A stretch of 64,000 bases of DNA, from assembly GCA_021397845.1 (NCBI GenBank), contig CM038043.1, positions 28,457,501 to 28,521,500 of the forward strand. Direction: 5' to 3'. The stretch is from Areca catechu (Eukaryota > Streptophyta > Magnoliopsida > Arecales > Arecaceae). Below the pieces are notes generated by a model. That model was not told the DNA's origin and did no database searches. It worked only from the letters and a program-made list of their open reading frames with translations. Of the stretch, positions 55,265 to 64,000 are shown one piece after another. Both the position numbers and the translations under genes were made by a program. Within the stretch, counting starts at the first letter, position 1, and every line of letters starts with the position of its first letter.

Positions 55265-56272
55265 CTTTGCCAATGGACCAGGAAATGCTAATACCCTTTG
55301 CCCCGGGTTATGATAGCTTGATCATCCAGGACACACTCGATCCGTTCTCCTCTCTCAGGTAAAATTGGAGGTGGACACTCAGGGTCGGGTTCACTCTCAA
55401 TGGATAGGTCAAGCCTAAATGGCTCACTGGGTATTATTGCTAGCTCCCTATACTCGACTAAGTCTGAGATATTGAAAGTCGGGCTAATACGATAGTCCGG
55501 GGGTAGCTCAAGCACGTAGGCATTAGATTAACTCTCCTTATCATTCTAAAGGGGCCAGCTCCATGAGCATGTAGCTTCTTAATGGTTCTTGGTGGGAACC
55601 ATTTAGGCCTAAGCCAAATCATTACAGAATCCCCTATTTCAAATTCTTTGGCTCGCTTTTGGGAATCAGCCAATTTCTTGTATGCATTATTACTTAGATT
55701 AATTTTTTGGCTAATCTCCTTATGCATGTCTTTAATATGCTGTGCAAATGATTCTATGGACTCTGAGACTCGTGCATGGATGGGTAGGGAAATCAGATCG
55801 AGAGGGCGATTAGGTTTGTACCCACTAACAACCTCGAAAGGACTTTTGCCTGTGGTCCTATTCACCGAGCTATTATAAGCAAATTTAGCTCGAGGTAAGA
55901 GAAGGTCCCAATTTCCAGTATGCTCACCTACCAGGCATCTTAGCAGGTTCCCTAGGTTGTGATTGACTACCTTAGTTTGGCCATTAGTCAGTGGGTGGTA
56001 GGTAGTGGAAAATTTGAGCTTGGTTCCTAGTAAGTGCCAAAGGGTCTTTCAAAAATAACTAGAGAAATGGACATCCCTATCAGACACTATGGTTTTAGGA
56101 AGGCCATGTAACCTAACCACAAGATCAAGGAATAGTTTGGCCACTTTGGAAGCATCTGAGGTGTGGGAGCAAGGTATGAAGTGAGCCATTTTAGAACCTA
56201 TCATTACTACACAAATTGAATCATGTTTCCTCAAGGTCTTAGGTAACCCTAATACAAAGTCCATGCTAAGGT
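55265..56272 (-). pseudogene. R10 integrase
   Basis: Sense from right: MDFVLGLPKTLRKHDSIC (first catalytic Asp), SDASKVAKLFLDLVVRLHGL, KTIVSDRDVHFSSYF (second Asp) and a stop, then TTYHPLTNGQTKVVNHNLGN, FAYNSSVNRTTGKSPFEV, SGYKPNRPLDLISLP, KKLADSQKRAKEFEIGDSVM, AGPFRMIRRV, and in a third frame ELPPDYRISPTFNISDLVEY with VLDDQAIITRGKGY. The catalytic Glu expected in D-G-Q-T-E-V-V-N is Lys here (N-G-Q-T-K-V-V-N). Two frame breaks and stops add to inactivation. R15 cuts it just before the first Asp block. Confidence 0.9.
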
Positions 56273-57740
56273 TGATGCGGGACTAACTAGATTCTAGGAT
56301 GATGCAAGTGTTTTTTCTTTGTGATTTTTAGGTTTTTTAAATGAGGTTAAGGATTCCCGAAGATAAGCAAGAGTAGATCTAGGGTTCTATAATAATAAGA
56401 ACTTCAAACTAGCAAGTAAGCCCCTAAACAGGAAGAGAAGAGGACCCCGGGATTGAGAAACCTCGTAGGACTTAGCTCTCGGATCAATACCAACTTAGGA
56501 GGTAGGGTGGCAAACCTTATAAAGTTCTGATGCACTCGATGCCGAGTTCACTCGCTCTCACAGATGCGGCCTGGATGATCGAGCTTTCAACCTTAAGGAT
56601 GCACTGGCTTTCGGTCTGAAGGTTGCGAAGGCAAGGGAGACTGACTCCATATTCATGGCACCTGGAGGACCTATGAGCAATCAAGAGAAATGTTAGGAGT
56701 TAGCAAGAAACAAGAAGCAATGAGGGAGGAAAAGTTGAAGATGATGGTGAATGGTGGATCTTCTTGCCAAGCGCCAAGATGGATTATCCATATGGCATCC
56801 GAACTATTAGATGGAAGATGGATTGCATAGAAGAGAAGGTAACTTGAGGCCTCACACCTCTTGTGCCCGAAGGTGAAGGTGCTCCCTCATGGAGATCGAC
56901 GTTCTTAAGGAACGAAGGCAACAACTAGAAGAGTAGCACTCAAAATTTTTTCTTTCATTCATCAAAATTAGCCATACAAATGAGGGGTAAGGTCCTTTAT
57001 ATAGGCACCTTAGGATCCTTTTCAAATTCAAAAAAAAAATTACAAGTCTTCTCTTGATAAGGTGCCAAAAAAATCTGAAATCCCTTCTCCTTGGCCGACC
57101 AAGCTTGCTTGTGATTGGGCATGGCATGATATGGGGCTTGTCGCAAGGCTTATGTCTTCCTTCTTTCCTTGGTTGCCCACCCACCTTTGGTGAGAAACAT
57201 GATATGGGGCTTGGAAGATGGAGGTTGTCTTGGTGCCCTTGGACTCTTGATTTCCCTTCCATAGCTGATCAAATATTTTGGGAAGAAAGCTTGATATAAG
57301 GGCTTGAAGCAAGGGACTTGTCTTCTCATATCTTTAACTCTTATTGACCTTCCATGGCTGACCAAGCATTTTGGGAAGATGGCTTGATATGGGGAGCTTG
57401 AAGCAAGGGACTTGTGTTCATAATCTTCAACTCCCATTGACCTTCCATTGGCTGCCCATGACTCCTTTAGCAAGAGGCTTGAGAGGGGGAGGGAAGGAAT
57501 GAAAAGATCAAGGAATGGCGCCCACAAAAATCAGCATTCCCCCTTGCCTTGGCTGCCCACTTGTCAAGGTGATGTGGCACCACATGGGATGGATGAGGTG
57601 ACGCCCAAGGGTTGACGTGGCAACATTCAAAGCTTGGGAGATGGCTTGGCCCATTAAAAACTAGACTAGACTCAATGACCACTCTGGCTTGGGCCCAAAC
57701 TTCAAACAGACTTGGACTGGAATCAATACAGGACCCATAG
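56273..57740 (-). repeat. R15: chromovirus LTR cut by R16
   Basis: The plus strand starts TGATGCGGGACTAACTAG and shares 'gatgcggcctgga' and 'cctttatataggc' with the R4 and R5 LTRs. It runs 1,468 bases to the R16 LTR start without reaching a TGGTG-type sense start, so it is truncated. Its left flank is AAGGT in R10 integrase. Whether it is solo or part of a full element cannot be decided here. Confidence 0.78.
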
Positions 57741-58071
57741 TGTTGACCCCATAAGTAATTTTGATGATAACCAAACATTGGAGCATGTATGTTTATTTCT
57801 GACAACTCTTCAAGTGTTTTACAAGTTTTTATAGGATGAGTTAATTGTTCAAACTTCAACTCCTACACCTTTGTTTCTTGTTTGAGTTATGTTGTAATGT
57901 ATTTTTTTAAAGAAAAACCCAATGAAAAAGCTAAAAAAAATCATGTGAAAAAGGTTACTTCTCTGTGTGTGTGCCTTAGATTTATTTTGAGTTGGTATGA
58001 TTGAAAATTATAAGAGTGTTGGTGAGAGTTCTTCCTTGAGTTCAAGTATAAAAATCCTAAAAAAGATGCTC

Positions 58072-58545
58072 GAGCCGACCCAGCATGTTGAAGAGCGGAC
58101 TCTACCTACTGGCACGCACCAAGGATTCTGGTACACAGCAATCTGAGCCAACTCGAAGGTAACCGAGCTGACACCTCCAGATTCTAGTTTCTGAAGATTT
58201 CTAAGAACAGCCAGGTGAGTCGACCCTAACCAGGAAGAGCCGACTCTGCCAGACCTAATTTTGAAGATATGAGAAAGTGAGCCGACCCGAATTGCATCGA
58301 GCCTACTCTTCTAGAATTAGGTTTTTCGAACCTGAGAAGAAGATCTGACCCAAGCTAAAAAGAGCCGACTCGAGTTTAAGATCTTCAATGATACAATTCG
58401 AGCCTACCCGAGCTATCAAGAGCCGACTCATCCAGAGTAATGTTTTGCACTCTGAGACAAAGAGCTGACTACACTAAGAATTTGGTGACTCGACCTATCA
58501 TCTTGAAGGATCCGAGCTGACTCGAAGGAATCCAAGCTAACTCGA
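58072..58545. repeat. GAGCCGACTC-motif degenerate repeats
   Basis: Paired motifs GAGCCGACCC/GAGCCGACTC (with variants GAGCTGAC and GAGCCTAC) recur with starts near 58072, 58147, 58215, 58281, 58345, 58400, 58461 and 58511. The partner motif usually lies about 20 bases on. Confidence 0.75.
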
Positions 58546-58978
58546 ATGTCACTTTCAAGTATCCAACAGCTAGTTCCAGAATTTATTTTTGAATGCTAAA
58601 AAGTGCTCCAACGGTCATAAGTCATATCCCAATGATCAGGAACGTCTCTAACTATCTTGGAGTGATGGAAGACCTTATATTTGAAGGATTCGAACATCCA
58701 AAAGATAAGTTTTTGAAAGTTCTTCAAAGTTTTGAGAGCTACATTGAATATCCCACCAACCAAGAGAGAAAGAGTACAAGAGCATTCAAGTCAGCCTTCA
58801 AGTCTTCACCAACTCTAATCTGAAGCTTGAAGCAACTTTTGAAGAAGCCATTGATGTAATTAAAGCTTATTCAAGTGCAAGTCAAGTGGACTTCCATCAA
58901 GCTGCACTGGCAACTATCCGACAAATTGAGATTGTTATTTATTGTTGCATTTACTTCAATTCTTTTTTTGAATTGTTG

Positions 58979-59190
58979 TTGGGTTATTGGTGAGCCCGAT
59001 TGTAAAACCAAATAGGTTCTTGGTGAGCCTTGTTAAAAACTAAGTGTTGGGTTCTTGGTGATCCTGATAAAACCAAGTTAGGTTTCTTTGGTGAGCCTAT
59101 TTAAAACCAAAGGGTGTTGGGTTTTCTTCGATGATCCCGTAAAAACCAAAGTGTAGAGGTTTTGGATTGTGATCCTACAAAATAATCCTA
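58979..59190. repeat. Short tandem repeat in the R16 LTR (~35 bp, ~6 units)
   Basis: Successive units begin 'ttattggtgagccc', 'ttcttggtgagcct', 'ttcttggtgatcct', 'tctttggtgagcct', 'ttcttcgatgatccc' and 'ttggattgtgatcct', each followed by an AAACCAA-like end. Confidence 0.8.
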
Positions 59191-59442
59191 CCGTATTCGA
59201 GTATGAATATAGTAAAAATCCTTAGTGATATCTTGGATAGTGGACGTAGGAGCTGGGTTGCTCCGAACCACTATAAATCCTGTGTGTTTGCATTGTGATT
59301 CTCTGATTTCTTTTAGTTTTTGCATTTAATTCTTAATCACAACACACAACACTTTAAAAGGGAATTTTAATTGCACATTATCAGTTTTAAATTTTAAAAG
59401 ATCCAATTCACCCCCCTCTTGGGTAGCCACCTGGGCAACAAC

Positions 59443-59454
59443 TGGTATCAAAGC
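59443..59454 (+). other. R16 primer-binding site
   Basis: TGGTATCAAAGC, two bases after the LTR end. Confidence 0.88.
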
Positions 59455-59495
59455 AGTGTCTCTGAATACATAAGAGTAAAGATCGATGACTCATC

Positions 59496-60602
59496 CAATG
59501 AGTACATCCTTGGTGGAAGGCTAATCAACCAATAGACCTCCACTCTTTACTGGCACAAATTATGTATACTGGAAAGCCAGAATGAAAATTTATATCCAAG
59601 CAGTTGATTTTTAGTTGTGGAAGGTCATTCTAAAGGGTCCTTACATCTCCATGGTTAAAATTGGTGGAGTGGACATTCCTAAACTTGAAGAGGATTGGGA
59701 TGAACACGACATGAAGATGGGTGAGTTAAATGCCAAAGCAATGAACTTATTATATTGTGCTTTGGATAGTAATGAGTTTAATCGAATTTCTATTTGCTCT
59801 TTTGTAAAGAAAATTTGGGATAAACTCAAAGTGACCCATGAAGGAACTTCTCAAGTGAAGTCTTCTAAAATTAATCTTCTTGTGCATAGTTACGAATTAT
59901 TTAAGATGGAACCTAATGAAATAATCTCTGCCATGTTTTCACGTTTCACTGACATTATTAATGGCTTAAAGAGTCTTGGCAGGGTATATATTAATGCAGA
60001 TCTAGTGCTGAAGATTATAAGATCTCTTCCGGATAAATGGGATCCGAAAGTAACAGCCATCCAGGAAGCAAAATATTTGAACATCTTATTGCTGGATGAA
60101 CTACAAGGATCTCTCATCACACATGAACTGACCATGCAGCACCGAACTGAAGATGATCAAAAGAAGAAGAAGTCAATTGCCTTTAAAGCTGCTATAGATC
60201 ATAGAAAGGATGAAGAATCAGAACAAGAATGCTCCTCTACTGAAAGCGACATGGAAGATGAAGACGTTTCCATGGTTGTTAAGAAATTTTGAAGATTCTT
60301 GGAAGATGAAAAGGAAAAAAAATTAGAAAATTCCACAAGAACAAGGAACTCAGTAAGGAGAAGGACAAGGAAAAGGAGATAGAAAAAGAAGTACCCACCT
60401 GCTATGAATGCAAAAGGCCAGGGCACATCCGACCGACTATCCATTATTGAAAAAGGGTTTTAAGAAAAAGAAAAAGAAAGCTTTGGTAGCGACGTGGAGC
60501 GATAGTGAAGCGTTCTCATCTAATGAAGAAGAAGAGACCATGAAATCTACAAATCTATATTTGATGGGTCTAGAAAATGAGGTATCATCCCCTAAGCTTT
60601 AA
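59496..60602 (+). pseudogene. R16 gag, N-terminal (UBN2) part and first knuckle
   Basis: From the ATG near 59496 the text reads RPPLFTGTNYVYWKARMKIY, a stop, then the open frame 59615-60292 with LDSNEFNRISICSFVKKIWD, KLKVTHEGTSQVKSSKINLL, SLGRVYINADLVLKIIRSLP and DELQGSLITHELTMQ, the copia UBN2 Gag domain. An acidic-basic tail follows. In a second frame CYECKRPGHIRP lies before TDYPLLKKGFKKKKKKAL. The final Cys of the knuckle is Tyr. Confidence 0.88.
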
Positions 60603-60623
60603 ACTGAATTTATATATGATGAA

Positions 60624-61361
60624 TTGAATTCTACATTTCATGATTTACTTATTGAATTCAAGAAAGCTGGGGTTAAAATTAAATCCTTGAAGAAACAAAA
60701 TGATGTTTTATTAAAAGACAAGGATGAGATTTCTGAAAAGAATAATATTTTGCAAAAAGAATTGAATAACCTTTTTAAAATTGTTATTGTTTTGAATAAT
60801 GAGAAAAATGCTTTAAAGGAGACAAACAAAGTTTTAGTTGCCAAAAATGTTGATTTAAAAAAGAAGGTTGAAAAGCTTAAGCCTTTAGTAGAAAAACTTA
60901 CTTTGAGTTCTAACAAGCTTGAGCTAATTTTGAAAGAACAAAAAGATTCGAAAAGTAAAATTGGAATTGGATTTAATGCTTTAAATGCTAAAGGGATTTC
61001 AGCAACGAAATTTGTATCTTCAAAAGCATCAGCTTCAAATGCTAAATTTCAGAAAGCTTTTCCATCAAAATCTATTTTGAATGGCTTGAAATATGTTCCT
61101 AAGAATTCTATGCAAAAATCCTTCAAACCAAATATTTCTGTTTCTGCATCTGTTATAGCTTCAAAGCATGCATCATTCATAGATAATAAAATTATTTGTT
61201 ATGCATGTCATAGATTTGGACATAAATCTTATCAATGCAATTCCTTGAAAAATTCCATGATTGGTGCATTGAATTATAGAACCATTTGGATTCCAAAGAA
61301 AACCGATTTTGCTAACCCGAAAGGACCCAAGTTAGCTTGGGTACCTAAAATCACTCATTGA
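60624..61361 (+). CDS. R16 gag C-terminal coiled-coil region with second CCHC
   Basis: A 245-codon open frame. Residues ~1-110 are lysine/leucine-rich heptads (LLIEFKKAGVKIKSLKKQND, ILQKELNNLFKIVIVL), a clear coiled coil. The C-terminal part has CYACHRFGHKSYQC and ends PKGPKLAWVPKITH. This arrangement is typical of SIRE/Maximus Gag. It is open, but upstream and downstream frames are broken. Confidence 0.85.
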   Translation: MNSTFHDLLIEFKKAGVKIKSLKKQNDVLLKDKDEISEKNNILQKELNNLFKIVIVLNNEKNALKETNKVLVAKNVDLKKKVEKLKPLVEKLTLSSNKLELILKEQKDSKSKIGIGFNALNAKGISATKFVSSKASASNAKFQKAFPSKSILNGLKYVPKNSMQKSFKPNISVSASVIASKHASFIDNKIICYACHRFGHKSYQCNSLKNSMIGALNYRTIWIPKKTDFANPKGPKLAWVPKITH

Positions 61362-61384
61362 CTATTTTGCAGGACTGTCTTGTA

Positions 61385-62384
61385 GCCCATAAATTAAAGA
61401 AAAGATGGTATCTTGACAGTGGCTATTCAAGGCATATGATGAGTGACAAAGATTAGTTCATCACCCTACAAATGAAAGGAGGAGGATTGGTTACTTTTGG
61501 AGATAATGGCAAAGAAAAAATAATCAGAATCGGTAAGATTAAAATAACCCCGTGTACTTTTATTGAAGATGTGCTGCTAGTAGATAAATTGAAGCATAAT
61601 TTATTGAGTATTAGTCAACTCTGTGATAAAGGCTTTAAGGTTATCTTTGAATCATCTATGTATATAGTAACTAACTCTCTTGATTCTAGCAATAAATTCA
61701 TTGGTCATAGGCTTGGAAACATCTATGTGGTAGATCTAAATGATCTTGCCATGACTAGTAGTTCCAGTCCAGTGGCAATGAATGCTAAGACCAAGGAGTC
61801 ATGTTTATTATGGCATAGACGATTAGGTCATGCTAGCATGCATACAATTGCCAAATTAATCTCAAAGAATCTAGTTAAAGGTTTGCCACTTTTTAAAGTT
61901 GATCTTGACTATGTATGTGATGCTTGTCAATTAGGCAAATAAACTAGGAAGAGTTTTAAATCGCCAAATATTTTTTCAACAACTAGACCTCTTGAGCTAC
62001 TTCACATGGACTTATTTGGACCAACTAGGACCACAAGCCTAGGAGGTATGAAATATGGCCTTGTGATTGTAGATGACTTTTCTAGATTCATATGGAAATT
62101 ATTTATTGCACATAAGGATGAAACTTTTGATGTATTTCAAAAATTTCATAAGAAAGTTTCAAATGAGAAAAATCTTTTTATTATCTCTATAAGAAGTGAT
62201 CATGGAACTGAATTTCAAAATCAATTTTTTGATGAATATTGCACTGAGCACGACATTGATCACAACTTCTTCGCTCCTAGAACACCACAACAAAAGGTGT
62301 TGTAGAGAGAAAGAATAGGACTTTGAAAGAAATGGCCAGAACCATGTTATGTGAAGGTAATCTTCCAAGGTACTTCTGGGCATA
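61385..62384 (+). pseudogene. R16 protease end and integrase
   Basis: RWYLDSGYSRHMMSDKD holds the protease D-S-G, followed by a TAG at about 61455. The frame from 61472 has LKHNLLSISQLCDKGFKVIF, WHRRLGHASMHTIAKLISKN and DYVCDACQLGK (HHCC zinc) before a TAA. It then continues LLHMDLFGPTRTTSLGGMKY, VIVDDFSRFIWKLF and ISIRSDHGTEFQNQFFDEYC. At about 62294 one base is lost in the P-Q-Q-N-G-V-V-E-R-K-N block carrying the catalytic Glu, giving a stop. Another base is lost near 62384. Confidence 0.9.
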
Positions 62385-62933
62385 GTGGTGAACACTGCCT
62401 GTTATATATTAAATCAAGTTTTAATTAGACCAATTTCAAAGAAAACCCCTTATGAGCTTTGGATTGGAAGAAAATCGAATATTAACTATTTTCATGTTTT
62501 TGGGTGTAAATGCTTTGTGTTAAATAATGGCAAAGATAACCTAGGAAAGTTTGATGCAAAATCTGATGAATCTATATTTCTTGGTTATTCATTACATAGC
62601 AAAGCATATAAAGTATTTAATAAGAGGACTCTTATTGTAGAAGAGTCAATTCATATTATTTTTGATAAAGCTAACCCCTCACCATCTAGAAAAGATGAGT
62701 GCGTGGATAATTATGCAGGTACAATACAAAAGAAAATGGAAGATCTAAGCATTCAAGACAAGCCAACGCAAAATGGAAATGAAATGGTAAGCAAGGATCA
62801 TACTGATTTTCCAAAGGAATGGAGGTATGTAACTTCACATCCCAAAGATTTAATTATTTGTGATCCTTCTCATGGTGTTAGGACTAGGTCAGCACGTAGA
62901 GATGCACATGACTACCTAGCCTTTGTCTCATAA
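62385..62933 (+). CDS. R16 integrase C-terminal to RT spacer region
   Basis: Open for 182 codons: NTACYILNQVLIRPISKKTP, YELWIGRKSNINYFHVFGCK, DNLGKFDAKSDESIFLGYS and SKAYKVFNKRTLIVEESIHI are copia integrase C-terminal blocks. A polar spacer follows, to a TAA at 62931. The frame start is only the first Met after the frameshift. Confidence 0.85.
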   Translation: MVNTACYILNQVLIRPISKKTPYELWIGRKSNINYFHVFGCKCFVLNNGKDNLGKFDAKSDESIFLGYSLHSKAYKVFNKRTLIVEESIHIIFDKANPSPSRKDECVDNYAGTIQKKMEDLSIQDKPTQNGNEMVSKDHTDFPKEWRYVTSHPKDLIICDPSHGVRTRSARRDAHDYLAFVS

Positions 62934-64000
62934 ATTGAACCACATAGTTTAGAAGAAGCTGAAATTGATCATAACTGGATGATGGCCAAGCATGATGAAT
63001 TAAACCAGTTTGAAAGGAATAATATTTGGACACTAGTTAGTAGACCTACAGACCACCCAGTCATAAGAACCAAATGGGTCTATAGGAACAAACTAGATGA
63101 GAATGGCAAGGTTATAAGAAATAAAGCAAGGTTGGTAGCAAAAGTGTACAATTTAGAAGAGGGTACTGATTTTGATGAAATTTATGCTTCTATAGCAAGA
63201 CTAGAAGCCATTAGATTACTTCTTGCATTTGCTTGCTACATGAACTTTAAACTCTTTCAAATGGATGTCAAAAGTGCTTTTCTAAATGGATTTATTTCTG
63301 AACAAGTTTTTGTTAAACAGCCACTAGGTTTTGAGAATTATGCTTTTCCAAATCATGTTTAAATTGAACAAAGCTTTATATGGTTTGAAACATGCACCTA
63401 GGGCCTGATATGATAGACTAAGCAAATTTTTAATTGAAAATGATTTCAAAAGAGGAAATGTTGACAAAACTCTTTTTATTAAAAACAAAGAGAATGATAT
63501 GCTAGTTGTACAAATCTACATTGATGACATTATATTTGGTGCAACTAATGAAAATCTTTATAGAGATTTTGCTGAGTTGATACAGGGTGAGTTTGAAATG
63601 AGCCTTATGGGTGAACTCAACTACTTCCTTGGGCTACAAGTCAAACAAATGAAGGAATGAATGTTTATAAGCCAAGCCAAATACATCAAAGAGATGATCA
63701 AGAAATTTGGCATGGAAACAAGCAAAGAGGCTAACACACCCATGAGCACTACCTGCAGGCTAGAAAAACATGAAAGTGGATCCAATATTGACCAAAAGCT
63801 TTATTGAGGTATGATCGGATCCCTATTATATCTGATAGCCAGTAGACCTGATATCTTGTATAGTGTATGTGTATGTGCTAAATTTCAATGTAATCCTAAA
63901 GAAACACATGCTTGCTGTTAAAAGAATTTTCAAATATTTGAAAGGTACAAGTAATTTAGGTCTTTGGTTTTCTAAAGAATCATCTTTAAATTTAATTATT
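62934..64000 (+). pseudogene. R16 reverse transcriptase, 3' incomplete
   Basis: The frame to 63362 has WTLVSRPTDHPVIRTKWVYR, NKARLVAKVYNLEEGTDFDE and LFQMDVKSAFLNGFISEQVF (first RT Asp block). After a frameshift come LNKALYGLKHAPRA, QIYIDDIIFGATNE (catalytic YIDD at about 63511-63545), MSLMGELNYFLGLQVKQMKE, a stop, and IGSLLYLIASRPDILYSVC. RNase H would lie beyond 64000. Confidence 0.9.

Larger units (their letters stand above)
26227..56272 (-). mobile_element. R10: chromovirus, minus strand, split by R11
   Basis: The left piece, 26227-27869, is the 3' LTR plus the last pol codons. The right piece, 55265-56272, is integrase. R11 (27870-55264) lies between and breaks the chromodomain-like part: on the right the coding stops just before the tryptophan block, and on the left it resumes at LESDDSWITRED. 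R15 cuts the right piece at 56273. The remaining gag, protease, RT and 5' LTR should lie further right. The five bases left of the LTR are GTAAG. Confidence 0.85.
57741..59440 (+). repeat. R16 5' LTR with two internal tandem repeats
   Basis: 1,700 bp. The first half has GAGCCGACTC-type motifs in about eight degenerate units of 50-75 bases. The second half (58979-59190) has about six units of 31-39 bases like 'ttcttggtgagcct...taaaaccaa'. Confidence 0.88.
57741..64000 (+). mobile_element. R16: SIRE/Maximus-like copia element, 5' part
   Basis: The 5' LTR (57741-59440) begins TGTTGACCCC and ends CTGGGCAACA, then primer site, gag with two zinc knuckles and a long coiled coil, protease, integrase and RT running off the right edge. 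A copia gag with an extra coiled-coil C-terminal part and LTR text such as 'ttttgatgataaccaaac' fit the SIRE/Maximus lineage. CATAG (57736-57740) is the left flank. Single-base deletions and stops show it is inactive. Confidence 0.9.

Overview
The window is plant nuclear repeat DNA, probably angiosperm pericentromeric or other gene-poor heterochromatin. I found no host gene, tRNA, rRNA or CRISPR array. Nearly everything from base 1 to 64000 is LTR retrotransposon: Ty3/gypsy chromoviruses (Gag with a CCHC knuckle, DSGS protease, integrase with a chromodomain-like tail, LTRs starting near TGGTGNGGGCACC and ending near CCCGCATCA, and initiator-Met-type primer sites), Ty1/copia elements, and one decayed Tat-like gypsy Gag. 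The species cannot be named from this sequence. Labels R1-R16 are mine.

Layout: R1 (+) end of a chromovirus pol and its LTR, 1-1509; R2 (+) LTR fragment, 1510-1779; a 62-bp tandem array, 1780-2220; R3 (+) decayed Tat-like gag, about 3155-4561; R4 (-) chromovirus, 5608-15211, whose 3' LTR is split by R5 (-), 6493-10970, which is itself split by solo LTR R6 (-), 9206-10653; R7 (+) chromovirus from 15212, split by R8 (+), 19501-25815, and ended at 25965 by R9 (+ LTR fragment, 25965-26226); R10 (-) chromovirus in two pieces, 26227-27869 and 55265-56272, split by R11 (+), 27870-55264, a tandem LTR-internal-LTR-internal-LTR chromovirus. R11 carries copia solo LTRs R12 (+, 27904-30295) and R13 (-, 39671-42096) and full-length copia element R14 (-, 42667-52754). 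R15 (-) LTR, 56273-57740, is cut by R16 (+), a SIRE/Maximus-like copia element that runs from 57741 off the right edge.

The insertions form a stack. R7 sits in R4, R9 in R7, R10 in R9, R11 and R15 in R10, R14 in R11 and R16 in R15, which is at least six levels. Five-base target duplications support R5 (GGAAG), R6 (CCATG), R8 (CTTCC/CTTTT), R12 (TACTG), R13 (ATGGC) and R14 (GACCA/AACCA). Elsewhere the evidence is reading-frame or LTR continuity across the insert.

Function: every polyprotein visible here carries stops or frameshifts, so none looks autonomous today. R4, R8 and R11 lack most or all of reverse transcriptase, RNase H and the integrase core. They still keep the primer site, leader, gag and the integrase C-terminus with chromodomain. 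They share premature gag stops within families and a conserved leader hairpin, which suggests non-autonomous families once moved in trans by relatives. The most unusual objects are the three-LTR tandem R11, the near-empty R5 (two 1.44-kb LTRs around 147 bp), the shared nonsense codons and the leader hairpin.
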